Below, one piece after another: positions 1 to 6,584 of a stretch of DNA of 7,828 nucleotides. Positions within the stretch are counted from its first letter, which is position 1. Each line of letters begins with the position of its first letter. A model generated the notes under the pieces. It was not told where the DNA came from. It saw only the letters and a program-made list of their open reading frames with translations, and made no database searches. Origin of the DNA: Caldifarciminota bacterium (lineage in GTDB: Bacteria; Hydrothermota; Hydrothermia; LBFQ01; DSFT01); contig WGAQ01000048.1 of the NCBI GenBank assembly GCA_015494735.1, positions 1-7,828 on the forward strand, given 5' to 3'. Position numbers and translations under genes: made by a program.

Positions 1-2614
1 ATTTCACCACTATGCTCAGCATCCTTCCGGGTTTGTAAATCCGCTTCACTATCTCTTTGCCTTCTATCCACCTCTTCAGGGCCGGATTTTCCCTGGCGAT
101 TTCCCAGACCTCTTCCTCCGATGCCTCCGCAGGCACCCTGACCCTGGCCCTGACCTTCCCGTTGACCTGGACCGGAATCTCTATTTCCTCCACCCTCAGA
201 TACTTCTCATCGTGCACGGGATACGGATTTTCGAATACGCTCTCTTCATGTCCCAGTCTGTGCCATATTTCCTCTGCCGTGTGGGGGGCGAATGGGGCCA
301 GCAGGAGGGCGAACTTCTCCAGAGCCTCCCTGTAAACCGGACTCCTTCTATCCTCGAAGGAGTAAAGGGCATTCTGGAATTCCATCAGCTTCGCCACCAC
401 TGTGTTGAACTGAAAGTCATCCAGGTCTTCCCTGATGCCCTTGATAGTGCTGTGCATGACTCTCAGAAGTTCCTTTTCCCTGCTGGAGTGTTCCCCGGCC
501 CTCTGCTCTGTCTCCGGAATCTCCCTGTAGAGTTCGAGGGTCCTCCTTATGAATCTGTCTGCTCCCCTGACTATGGCCTCCGTCCATTCGAAGTTCTTCT
601 CAGGGGGACCCGCGAAGAGGATGGCTATTCGCGCCACATCGGAGCCGAATTTCTTTATGAAGGGTCTTATGGGAACGATGTTGCCCTTGGACTTGGACAT
701 CATCTCCACCTGCCATTCCACCTCGTATTCCCTGCCGTCCAGTCGGATTTTGCCCACCTTCCTTCCGTCTTCCTCTCTGATGTCGTAAATCTCCACGAAT
801 TTTTCCTTTATGCTCTCGTAGAGCTCGGGGTCGTACTCCTCCTTCGGGAAGAAGGACTGCTGGCATTCTGCACACCACCAGTATCCCTTGAGGACCAGTC
901 CCTGAGTGAAGAGCCTTTCGAAGGGCTCATCGTATGCCACTACTCCCGCATCGTGGAGGGCTTTGTAGATGAATCGGGCGTATATGAGGTGCTTGGTGGC
1001 GTGCTCCGCACCCCCTATGTACTGGTCCACGGGCATCCATGCCTTTTCCTTTCCGGGGTTCACGATTTCCCTTTCGTTGTGGGGGTCTATGAATCGCAGG
1101 TAGTACCATGAGGAGTCCACGAAAGTGTCCATCGTGTCCGTTTCCCTGCGGGCCGGACCTCCGCACTTCGGACAGGTGGTGTTGACGAATTCGGGTATGT
1201 CGGCCAGGGGAGAGCGCCCCTCCGGCTTCCAGTTCTTCACATTTTCCGGCAGTTTCACCGGGAGCTGGTCTTCGGGTACGGGAACCACACCGCACTTATC
1301 GCAGTAAACGATGGGTATGGGAGCTCCCCAGTACCTCTGGCGGGATATGAGCCAGTCCTTCAAACGGTAATTGATGTCCGGTCCCCCCATCCCCATCTCC
1401 TTCAACTTCTCCTGAATGGCCTTTATTCCCTCCTGCGACGTGAGGCCATCGAACTGGCCGGAGTTGAACATTATGCCGTATTCCTCGTAGGCCCCCTCCT
1501 CTATGAGTTTTTCGATGTCTTCTCCCGATTCTGGCTTTATAACTGGTTTTATGGGAAGGTCGTAAGCCTTTGCGAATTCCCAGTCCCTCTGGTCGTGGGC
1601 TGGCACTCCCATCACCACGCCTGTTCCGTAGTTATAGAGGACGTAATCACCCACGTATATGGGAATCCTCTCCCCCGTGAGGGGATGTATGGCATACTTT
1701 CCGGTAAAGACTCCCGTCTTCTTCTTCTGAGCCTGCCTCTCCAGGTCGCTCTTATTGAGGGCCTCCTCTATGTACCTTTCGATTTCCTCCCTGTTGGGGG
1801 AATCCTTTATCAATTCCTTCAATTTGGGATGCTCGGGGGCGATGGTTATGAATGTGACTCCGAAGAGGGTATCCGCCCTCGTGGTGAATACTTCGAGGTA
1901 ATCGTCGCTTCCCTCTATTTTAAATCTTATGCGGGTCCCCTCGCTCTTTCCTATCCAGTTCTCCTGCTGCTTTATTACATTCTCGGGCCATTTACCCCTC
2001 AGTTTCTCCAGGTCCTTCAGGAGCCTCTCTGCATAATCCGTTATCTTAAAGAACCACTGGCTCAGTTTTTTCCTTATTACGGGCGTCTTACATCTCTCGC
2101 ACTTTCCATCGATGACCTGCTCGTTGGCCAGGACGGTCTTACACGTGGGACAGTAATTCACATACTCCTCCCCCCTGTAGGCAAGCCCCATCTCGTACAG
2201 TTTCAGGAATATCCACTGGGTCCACTTGTAATAGTCCGGGTCGCACGTGGCAATCTCCCTGTCCCAGTCGTAGCTCATTCCGGCCATCCTGAGGGTTTCC
2301 CTGTATCCCTCTATGTTTTCGTAGGTCCACTTCCTGGGGTGAATTCCATGCTTTATCGCCGCATTTTCGGCGGGAAGACCGAATGCATCCCATCCCATCG
2401 GATGCAGGACCTGGTACCCCTTCATCTTCTTGAGACGGGCGACGGCATCCCCTATGGTGTAATTCTTCAGGTGCCCCATGTGCAGGTCCTTGCCGGAGGG
2501 GTAGGGGAACATTTCCAGAACGTAGTACTTCCTGGATGGGATGTCGGGGGCTTTAAATAGGCCTTTCTCTTCCCAGAATTTCTGCCACTTCTCCTCCATT
2601 TCCCGCATGTCCAT
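1..2614 (-). CDS. leuS: Leucyl-tRNA synthetase, bacterial type (only the stop codon is off-window)
   Basis: Charges tRNA-Leu with leucine in the cytoplasm; class I synthetase with post-transfer editing. Read from ATG at 2614, the frame stays open for 871 codons to the window edge. The last residues, SIVVK, match the usual bacterial LeuRS C-terminus, so probably only the stop is missing. Visible in order: HMGH at residues 45-48; a first Cys4 zinc module (C155, C158, C172, C175); the CP1 editing domain with TTRAD at 244-248 and the editing aspartate D341 in GVPAHDQRDW; a second zinc knuckle (CDKC and CPKC); a leucine-specific insert beginning near WWCAEC; MSKSK at 639-643; and a C-terminal tRNA-binding domain with PVQVNGKVRARV. 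The HMGH and FPYPSG region is bacterial, not archaeal/eukaryotic. Methionines at codons 3 and 6 are alternative starts; none has a Shine-Dalgarno sequence. It lies 78 nt after rfbD, with its own AT box, so it may be transcribed separately. Identification is very secure. Confidence 0.97.
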   Translation of the reverse strand, partial: MDMREMEEKWQKFWEEKGLFKAPDIPSRKYYVLEMFPYPSGKDLHMGHLKNYTIGDAVARLKKMKGYQVLHPMGWDAFGLPAENAAIKHGIHPRKWTYENIEGYRETLRMAGMSYDWDREIATCDPDYYKWTQWIFLKLYEMGLAYRGEEYVNYCPTCKTVLANEQVIDGKCERCKTPVIRKKLSQWFFKITDYAERLLKDLEKLRGKWPENVIKQQENWIGKSEGTRIRFKIEGSDDYLEVFTTRADTLFGVTFITIAPEHPKLKELIKDSPNREEIERYIEEALNKSDLERQAQKKKTGVFTGKYAIHPLTGERIPIYVGDYVLYNYGTGVVMGVPAHDQRDWEFAKAYDLPIKPVIKPESGEDIEKLIEEGAYEEYGIMFNSGQFDGLTSQEGIKAIQEKLKEMGMGGPDINYRLKDWLISRQRYWGAPIPIVYCDKCGVVPVPEDQLPVKLPENVKNWKPEGRSPLADIPEFVNTTCPKCGGPARRETDTMDTFVDSSWYYLRFIDPHNEREIVNPGKEKAWMPVDQYIGGAEHATKHLIYARFIYKALHDAGVVAYDEPFERLFTQGLVLKGYWWCAECQQSFFPKEEYDPELYESIKEKFVEIYDIREEDGRKVGKIRLDGREYEVEWQVEMMSKSKGNIVPIRPFIKKFGSDVARIAILFAGPPEKNFEWTEAIVRGADRFIRRTLELYREIPETEQRAGEHSSREKELLRVMHSTIKGIREDLDDFQFNTVVAKLMEFQNALYSFEDRRSPVYREALEKFALLLAPFAPHTAEEIWHRLGHEESVFENPYPVHDEKYLRVEEIEIPVQVNGKVRARVRVPAEASEEEVWEIARENPALKRWIEGKEIVKRIYKPGRMLSIVVK

Positions 2615-2620
2615 GATTTG

Positions 2621-2631
2621 AAAATTTTACA
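2621..2631 (-). promoter_or_regulatory. AT-rich promoter-like box upstream of leuS
   Basis: On the minus strand the sequence TGTAAAATTTT begins 17 nt before the leuS ATG, in otherwise GC-rich spacer. It resembles the boxes before the other leading genes here, including TGTAAAATT before the intact ImmA-like gene. No plausible -35 element was seen at standard spacing and no Shine-Dalgarno sequence follows. It could be a bacterial -10 element giving a leader of only a few bases. It sits too close to the ATG for a canonical archaeal TATA box of a leaderless gene. Inferred from position and recurrence only. Confidence 0.4.
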
Positions 2632-2692
2632 GAGGGCGTGGAGTTGCCGCAGTGCACACCTGCTCGGAAACCCTAATCGGAAAAATTGATTT

Positions 2693-3535
2693 TCAGATGT
2701 CTATCTCCTCCAGGAAAGCCTTTATGGCCTCCTGCCAGGGTCTCAGTTTGACCCTCTTCACGCTCTGCAGAACGGAGTACCGGGGACGCCTTGCCCTGAA
2801 TCGCATTTCCTTCAGGGATACGCGGGATATCCGGGGATGGACTCCCAGGATGGCGAATATCTCCAGCCCGAGGCCGTACGGGGATGTGAAGCCATCGTTC
2901 ACCACGTGATAGATTCCGTGGTCCCATCTCTGAAGTATGAACTTCCATATCTGCTGTGCCACGTCCCGGGTGTATGCGGGGGCGAAGTATATGTCGTCTA
3001 TGAGGTTTATCACCTTCCCCTCTTTGAATCGGCGAATCAGGTTGTAAACCACATTCCCCTTGCTTCTGGAGCCCTTGTACCCGAACAGGGCCGATGTGCG
3101 GACTATGTAGTACCTGTCGGTGTAATTCATCAGCAGTTTTTCGCCCAAGAACTTGGAGAATCCGTACATGTTTATCGGATTGGGGATGTCCTCCTCCGTG
3201 TATGGCTCCCTCTTCGTCCCGTCGAAGACATAGTCCGTACTTATGTACACGACTGAAAAGTTCATCTGTGAGGAGAGTTCGCCCAGTATCTTCTGTGGCA
3301 CCGCATTGATTTCCAGAACCCTGTCCTCGTAAATCTCCGCATCGTCCACCCTCACCATCGCGGCAGTGTTTATCACCACATCCGGATTCAATTCCCTTAT
3401 GGTCTTTACGATGCTCTCCTTGTCCCTTACATCCAGTTCCTCCCTGGTAAGACCTATCAGGTCCACCCCTTCCGGTTTAAGTCTGAATATGTCGAATGCC
3501 AGTTGCCCTCCGCTTCCGAGGACCACCACCTTCAT
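2693..3535 (-). CDS. rfbD: RmlD-type NDP-4-keto-sugar reductase (dTDP-4-dehydrorhamnose reductase family)
   Basis: NAD(P)H-dependent short-chain (extended SDR) reductase that reduces the 4-keto group of a nucleotide-activated deoxysugar; the classical product is dTDP-L-rhamnose. The protein is 280 residues, normal for RmlD. Seen: the nucleotide-binding loop GSGGQLA at 7-13, LDVRD at 34-38 (typical of RmlD), NTAA at 56-59, STDYVFDG at 99-106, and the catalytic Y124-x3-K128 in YGFSKFLGEK. The ATG overlaps the wecB stop by 4 nt (ATGA), so the two are translationally coupled. No rmlA, rmlB or rmlC is present in the window. Because its partner is a UDP-GlcNAc 2-epimerase, the true substrate could instead be a UDP-linked 4-keto-N-acetylhexosamine, as for FnlB/CapF-type reductases; CapF proteins, however, carry an extra cupin domain that is absent here. 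Family is secure, substrate uncertain. Confidence 0.9.
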   Translation of the reverse strand: MKVVVLGSGGQLAFDIFRLKPEGVDLIGLTREELDVRDKESIVKTIRELNPDVVINTAAMVRVDDAEIYEDRVLEINAVPQKILGELSSQMNFSVVYISTDYVFDGTKREPYTEEDIPNPINMYGFSKFLGEKLLMNYTDRYYIVRTSALFGYKGSRSKGNVVYNLIRRFKEGKVINLIDDIYFAPAYTRDVAQQIWKFILQRWDHGIYHVVNDGFTSPYGLGLEIFAILGVHPRISRVSLKEMRFRARRPRYSVLQSVKRVKLRPWQEAIKAFLEEIDI

Positions 3536-4617
3536 TTATTCCCCTCCATTTCTTCCATCTGTTTCAACAGGGTATCCACTATGATTCTGCTGGGATAGTG
3601 GCGGGGGAAGGGCTTTCGCCTCTTAAAGTTCCGGTAATTCTGGAAGAAGTGCTCTATCTTTTCCTCATCGAATTGCGAAAGGAGAGCAGTTTCCCCCAGG
3701 CCCACCATCCGCTCCGTCCTGTATCTCATTATGAGGCATGGGACATTCAGATAATAGGTTTCTTCCTGAAGACCGCCCCCATCGGTTATGACGAAGGCGG
3801 CCCCTCTCACCAGTTCCATGAAGGAGATGTAGTCCAGGTATCCCATCATTTCGATGGCGGGATTCTGCTTCAATCTTTCGTAAAGTCCGAATTTCCTGAG
3901 CTGTCTCTCGCTGGTCTTATGGACGATGTACTTGATTTTCTTCATGCGGGAGGCCCGCTCTATCACGCTCACTGCCTTCTCGAAGAGGGCCCTGTTGTAT
4001 ATGGTCTCCTGCCTGTGAATGGCGGCCACCGCGTAATCCGAATCCACATCCCCTTCTCTGGGAGGGACGAATTCAAAGAGGACATCGTAAACCGTATTCT
4101 GCTTCGTGTTAATGATGAGTTTCTTCCCCTTATAGTGCTTCAGATTTCCCTCCGCCCAGTCGGATGGTGGGAAGAGATAATCGGCCAGCCACGTGGTGAT
4201 TCTCCGCACCAGTTCCTCCGGAAATGGATGGAATATATCGAAGGAGCGCAATCCCGCTTCCACGTGGGCCACTTTCATGCCAAATAGCTTTCCTATGACA
4301 GCGGCGAACAGGGTGGATATGGTGTCCCCCTGAGTTATCAGGATTCTGTGCTGCTTTATGGTCTTCCGGTGGCGGAAGGCGTTTATGGTAATCCTGGCCA
4401 GGAATCCCAGCATCTCCAGAGGGGACTCCAGGTCCTTTTTCCGTCCGGAAAGGTTTATATCGGGATGCTTTATCTGCAGTTTTTCCTCCAGAATGCGATT
4501 CAGGGAGGGGTGCTGGTCCGTCTGAACGTATAGATAGTCCATACCGCGGCGCTGGAATTCCCTCATTATGCCGGCGGTTTTGATGAGTTGACCCTTCGTC
4601 CCTATGAGGATAACCAT
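3532..4617 (-). CDS. wecB: UDP-N-acetylglucosamine 2-epimerase, non-hydrolysing (WecB/MnaA family)
   Basis: Converts UDP-GlcNAc to UDP-ManNAc or acts on a related UDP-sugar, supplying precursors for surface polysaccharide or protein glycosylation; cytoplasmic, with a GT-B fold. The 361-residue length is typical. Family motifs in order: GTKGQLIK at 6-13, QGDT at 96-99 (D98), HVEAGLRS at 118-125 (E120), PEE at 133-135, a helix with R138/R139 and D146, the HRQE variant of HRxEN at 201-204, TDGGGLQEE at 278-286, and RYRTER at 298-303. The usual SGG of the UDP-binding loop is GGG here, and HRxEN is altered to HRQET, so this is a divergent member. ATG at 4617 is chosen because the first beta strand starts directly and no upstream in-frame extension is needed. 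It is the first gene of an operon with rfbD, overlapping it by 4 nt. An FnlC/WbjD-type epimerase acting on a UDP-deoxysugar is an alternative. Confidence 0.92.
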   Translation of the reverse strand: MVILIGTKGQLIKTAGIMREFQRRGMDYLYVQTDQHPSLNRILEEKLQIKHPDINLSGRKKDLESPLEMLGFLARITINAFRHRKTIKQHRILITQGDTISTLFAAVIGKLFGMKVAHVEAGLRSFDIFHPFPEELVRRITTWLADYLFPPSDWAEGNLKHYKGKKLIINTKQNTVYDVLFEFVPPREGDVDSDYAVAAIHRQETIYNRALFEKAVSVIERASRMKKIKYIVHKTSERQLRKFGLYERLKQNPAIEMMGYLDYISFMELVRGAAFVITDGGGLQEETYYLNVPCLIMRYRTERMVGLGETALLSQFDEEKIEHFFQNYRNFKRRKPFPRHYPSRIIVDTLLKQMEEMEGNK

Positions 4618-4628
4618 CGGATGGCATC

Positions 4629-4650
4629 AATTTTATACCCGCAGGGTTAA
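4629..4650 (-). promoter_or_regulatory. Putative wecB promoter with TTAACCC / GGGTATAAAA element
   Basis: Read on the minus strand, TTAACCC (4650-4644) is followed three bases later by GGGTATAAAATT (4640-4629). TATAAAATT begins 20 nt before the wecB ATG. ACCC and GGGT form a small inverted repeat, AACCC-(3 nt)-GGGT. Nearly the same arrangement precedes the formate dehydrogenase gene at 7064-7084. No Shine-Dalgarno sequence lies between the box and the ATG. The promoter role is inferred. Confidence 0.45.
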
Positions 4651-4659
4651 ACCTTTGCT

Positions 4660-4692
4660 CCGGATACCTCTAACAGGGGTCGTTATATCCGG
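4660..4692. repeat. Nested inverted repeat in the divergent intergenic region (operator candidate)
   Basis: CCGGATA at 4660-4666 and TATCCGG at 4686-4692 are perfect 7-base inverted arms 19 nt apart. Between them ACCTC (4666-4670) and GGGGT (4676-4680) can pair around the loop TAACA, so a two-part hairpin or cruciform is possible. The second arm ends 3 bases before the AT box of the broken ImmA-like gene, a position suited to an autoregulatory operator for an XRE-type protein or a site shared with divergent wecB. A single CCGGAT also occurs at 5357-5362, upstream of the intact copy. Function is inferred. Confidence 0.35.
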
Positions 4693-4695
4693 TCC

Positions 4696-4706
4696 TTTAA
4701 AAAATT
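4696..4706 (+). promoter_or_regulatory. AT box upstream of the broken ImmA-like copy
   Basis: TTTAAAAAATT begins 21 nt before the relic ATG at 4717, matching the box at 5404-5412 before the intact paralogue in spacing and in the flanking CCT. The similarity suggests the duplication included the promoter. Activity is not shown. Confidence 0.35.
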
Positions 4707-4716
4707 GGATGGTACC

Positions 4717-5196
4717 ATGACGAGAGGGGGAGGGTAAGAATTTATCCGGAGGTTTTTCGCAGGATTCTCGAGGAGCACTTCGGGGGGACGGTGAAGGGAG
4801 GTGGTCAGGTACAGAGACTTTGGAGAGACGGAGGAGGAGATAAGGGAATTTTTTGATTCACTGATTCGCGAGGGTGGGGTGCTGACGGTTGAGCAGGTGG
4901 AAAGATTGGCCAGGAAAAAGGCGGGAAATTCAGATACCGCTTGGGGAAGGGTTCTCGAAGACTTATCGGGAAGCAGACTGGCCGAAGAACTGCGAAGGAT
5001 TCTGGATTTCTCCCTCGAGTCCGGCTCCGACAGCTTTGCGGTGTTTCAGTTCATCAGGGAAAGGGTGGAGTTGCTGGGCATACCCGTGTTCAGATTGCCG
5101 ATAGATGCGAGGAATATAAGGGGCTCCGTTATTCATGGCAGGATACCTGTGATTATCGTCAGTTTCAATGACTTTACCTCCTTTACAAAACTTTAG
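4717..5196 (+). pseudogene. Broken paralogue of the XRE/ImmA-type regulator (frameshifted and truncated)
   Basis: Compared by eye with the intact gene at 5424, this is a decayed copy. From ATG 4717 the frame gives MTRGGG and stops at 4735. Dropping back one base restores homology: VRIYPEVFR and ILEEHFGGT against the intact IRIYPQVFR and ILEEYFGGS. A second, compensating shift near 4794-4800 is needed to enter the frame open from GTG 4801 to TAG 5196, where FGETEEEIREFF, REGGVLTVEQVERLARK and RRILDF align with the intact HTH region and linker. About 65 residues between the HTH part and the metalloprotease part are missing. IPVFRLPIDARNIRG and IHGRIPVIIVS match IAVMRLPLDTKYLRG and IHGQVPVIVVS, but the frame ends at FTKL, just before where HELCH should be. 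It cannot make an active ImmA-type protease. The 131-residue frame from 4801 could be called a gene by itself; I read it as the remnant. Both shifts lie in or near G-rich runs, so an indel error is a partial alternative, but it would not explain the missing linker or the lost C-terminus. Confidence 0.85.
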
Positions 5197-5198
5197 GG

Positions 5199-5396
5199 TT
5201 ATGTCCTGGCTGTTTCTGGATTTACTCTGTACAGGCGGGATGCGGCGAAACACAGTTCGTTTATCAGGTTTAAAGTCTTCTCAGCGTTCCACTTTGAGGG
5301 TTCCTCCGGAAGCCCTGTTATTCTCAGTATGTTTCTGACCTGTCTCCAGATTTTGTCCGGATTTGACTTACTGGCAGTGAACATTTTGAAAAGCAT
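5199..5396 (-). CDS. Short unidentified ORF, possibly the tail of a lost gene
   Basis: Not recognised. On the minus strand, ATG 5396 to TAA 5199 encodes 65 residues, starting MLFKMFTASKSN and containing ITGLPEEPSKWN and NLINELCFAASRLYR. Codon choice (AGA/AGG arginine, ATA isoleucine) and the amphipathic, helix-forming pattern look like real coding sequence of this genome. It fills almost exactly the gap between the breakpoint of the decayed ImmA copy and the promoter box of the intact copy. The frame continues upstream without a stop into the antisense of the intact gene, so it may be the 3' end of a gene whose front was replaced. AGGCG 4 bases before the ATG is a weak ribosome-binding candidate. 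An independent small protein is the alternative. Confidence 0.4.
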   Translation of the reverse strand: MLFKMFTASKSNPDKIWRQVRNILRITGLPEEPSKWNAEKTLNLINELCFAASRLYRVNPETART

Positions 5397-5403
5397 TTTC
5401 GCC

Positions 5404-5412
5404 TGTAAAATT
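5404..5412 (+). promoter_or_regulatory. AT box upstream of the intact XRE-ImmA gene
   Basis: TGTAAAATT begins 20 nt before ATG 5424 and is nearly identical to the box before leuS on the other strand. TTGAAA at 5386-5391 is the only -35-like hexamer nearby, and its spacing is too short for a standard sigma-70 promoter. Upstream, CCAGATTTTG (5346-5355) and CCGGATTTGA (5357-5366) form an imperfect direct repeat that might bind a regulator. Confidence 0.35.
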
Positions 5413-5423
5413 AAGTGGAAATA

Positions 5424-6584
5424 ATGGCGAGAAGGGGGAAAATCAGAATCTACCCACAGGTGTTCCGCAAAATTCTGGAGGAGTACTTCGGGGGTTCTGT
5501 TGAGGAACTTTCCAGTATCGTAAATAAAAGTGCATTTAAGGAACCCGAAAAAACGATTGAGACATGGGTTTCCGAAGGTGGATATGCGACCACAACCCAG
5601 ATAGACGAACTTTCCAGAAAACTCCTGATTCCGCCCCTTTTCTTTTATCTCAATAATCCCGACTTCATACCTTTCCGACCAAAGAAATACGACCATAGAA
5701 TCCGCCAGACCCATATTCCTTATACCGAAAGGCGGAAGATAAGGAGGGCGGAGATTATCCAGATGTGGCTGGAGGACATTTACGATTTCGAAACTTCAAC
5801 CGATGTTCTGTATGGAGCAGTGGATAATGACCCCACCGTGATGGCTGAAAGGTTAAGGAAAATCCTGAAATTCGATATAGAAAAGCAACTGCGGGAATTG
5901 GAAAACCCCGATGAAATATTCGAATATCTGAGAAGTGAAATCGAGTCCTCTGGCATTGCGGTCATGCGCCTGCCCCTCGATACGAAATACCTGCGCGGTC
6001 TGGCAATACACGGGCAGGTGCCCGTAATCGTGGTCAGCAGTAAAGATTCTCCCACTGCTGTTCTCTTTACCTTAATCCATGAGTTGTGCCACATATTGAA
6101 ACGGAAACTGGATTCGGGTGTGGAAATATGCAGGGACTTTACAGTGGAACAGGAAAAGGCAAACGAGACTTTCTGCAACAGGGTGGCAGGTCGTTTTCTT
6201 CTTCCCCTCGATGTTGCCCAGAGGGAATACGAAAAACACAGGGGTGAATCCATAGAGGAAATCGTTAAATCGATTGCGAAGGATTATAAAGTTAGCAGGG
6301 ATGTTGTCTTTTTGAGGTTAATAGAGCTGGGGATATCGAATCGAGAAGAATACGATAGATATGTAGAATCTTTCGGTGAAATCGAATACAGGACGGGAAT
6401 CAGGCGCTCCAGAAACCATGCTCGCACGAAATTGAGAAGGTATGGATTTCTGATAGTATCTTCCATTATCGATGCTGTAAGGGAGAGAAAATTGCGCAGG
6501 GAAGAGGCAATGTGGCTTCTGGAAATTAGAAAACCCGAAATATTCGATGACCTTTCAGGGGTGATTTATGGAATTGGCGTTTGA
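5424..6584 (+). CDS. XRE-ImmA/IrrE family metallopeptidase-type regulator (antitoxin-like, COG2856)
   Basis: A 386-residue protein from ATG 5424. An in-frame GTG at 5415 would add three residues; the ATG is preferred because it aligns with the relic copy's ATG. Residues about 10-75 form a Cro/XRE-like helix-turn-helix typical of these fusions: FKEPEKTIETWVSEGG, then TTTQIDELSRKL, then IPPLFFYLNNPD. A charged linker follows (about 80-130), then the ImmA/IrrE zinc metallopeptidase fold: IAVMRLPLDTKYLRG, IHGQVPVIVVS, and the HExxH site H219-E220-L-C-H223, with E220 as catalytic base. EQEKANETF at about 242-250 supplies the probable third ligand (E244 likely), followed by RFLLP in place of the usual LLMP. 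The C-terminal 80 residues are helical and arginine-rich. The family is known for regulators that cleave a repressor or antitoxin and for partners of toxins. The next gene, a PIN-like toxin, overlaps it by 17 nt, so the pair is read as a toxin-antitoxin-like operon. Whether this protein represses, cleaves or neutralises cannot be seen. Confidence 0.88.
   Translation: MARRGKIRIYPQVFRKILEEYFGGSVEELSSIVNKSAFKEPEKTIETWVSEGGYATTTQIDELSRKLLIPPLFFYLNNPDFIPFRPKKYDHRIRQTHIPYTERRKIRRAEIIQMWLEDIYDFETSTDVLYGAVDNDPTVMAERLRKILKFDIEKQLRELENPDEIFEYLRSEIESSGIAVMRLPLDTKYLRGLAIHGQVPVIVVSSKDSPTAVLFTLIHELCHILKRKLDSGVEICRDFTVEQEKANETFCNRVAGRFLLPLDVAQREYEKHRGESIEEIVKSIAKDYKVSRDVVFLRLIELGISNREEYDRYVESFGEIEYRTGIRRSRNHARTKLRRYGFLIVSSIIDAVRERKLRREEAMWLLEIRKPEIFDDLSGVIYGIGV

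Noticed and set aside
212..2560. Long plus-strand reading frames at 212-1111 and 1595-2560
   Set aside because: They are antisense to leuS, which has unmistakable family motifs throughout; their translations show no recognisable domain.
2837..4287. Plus-strand frames opposite rfbD and wecB (such as 2837-3256 and 3496-4287)
   Set aside because: Antisense shadows of two well-supported enzyme genes.
5397..5714. Upstream extension of the minus-strand frame 5199-5396 as a 171-residue gene from 5714
   Set aside because: The extension is antisense to the conserved N-terminus of the ImmA-type gene and shows no family pattern; only the 3' part looks coding.
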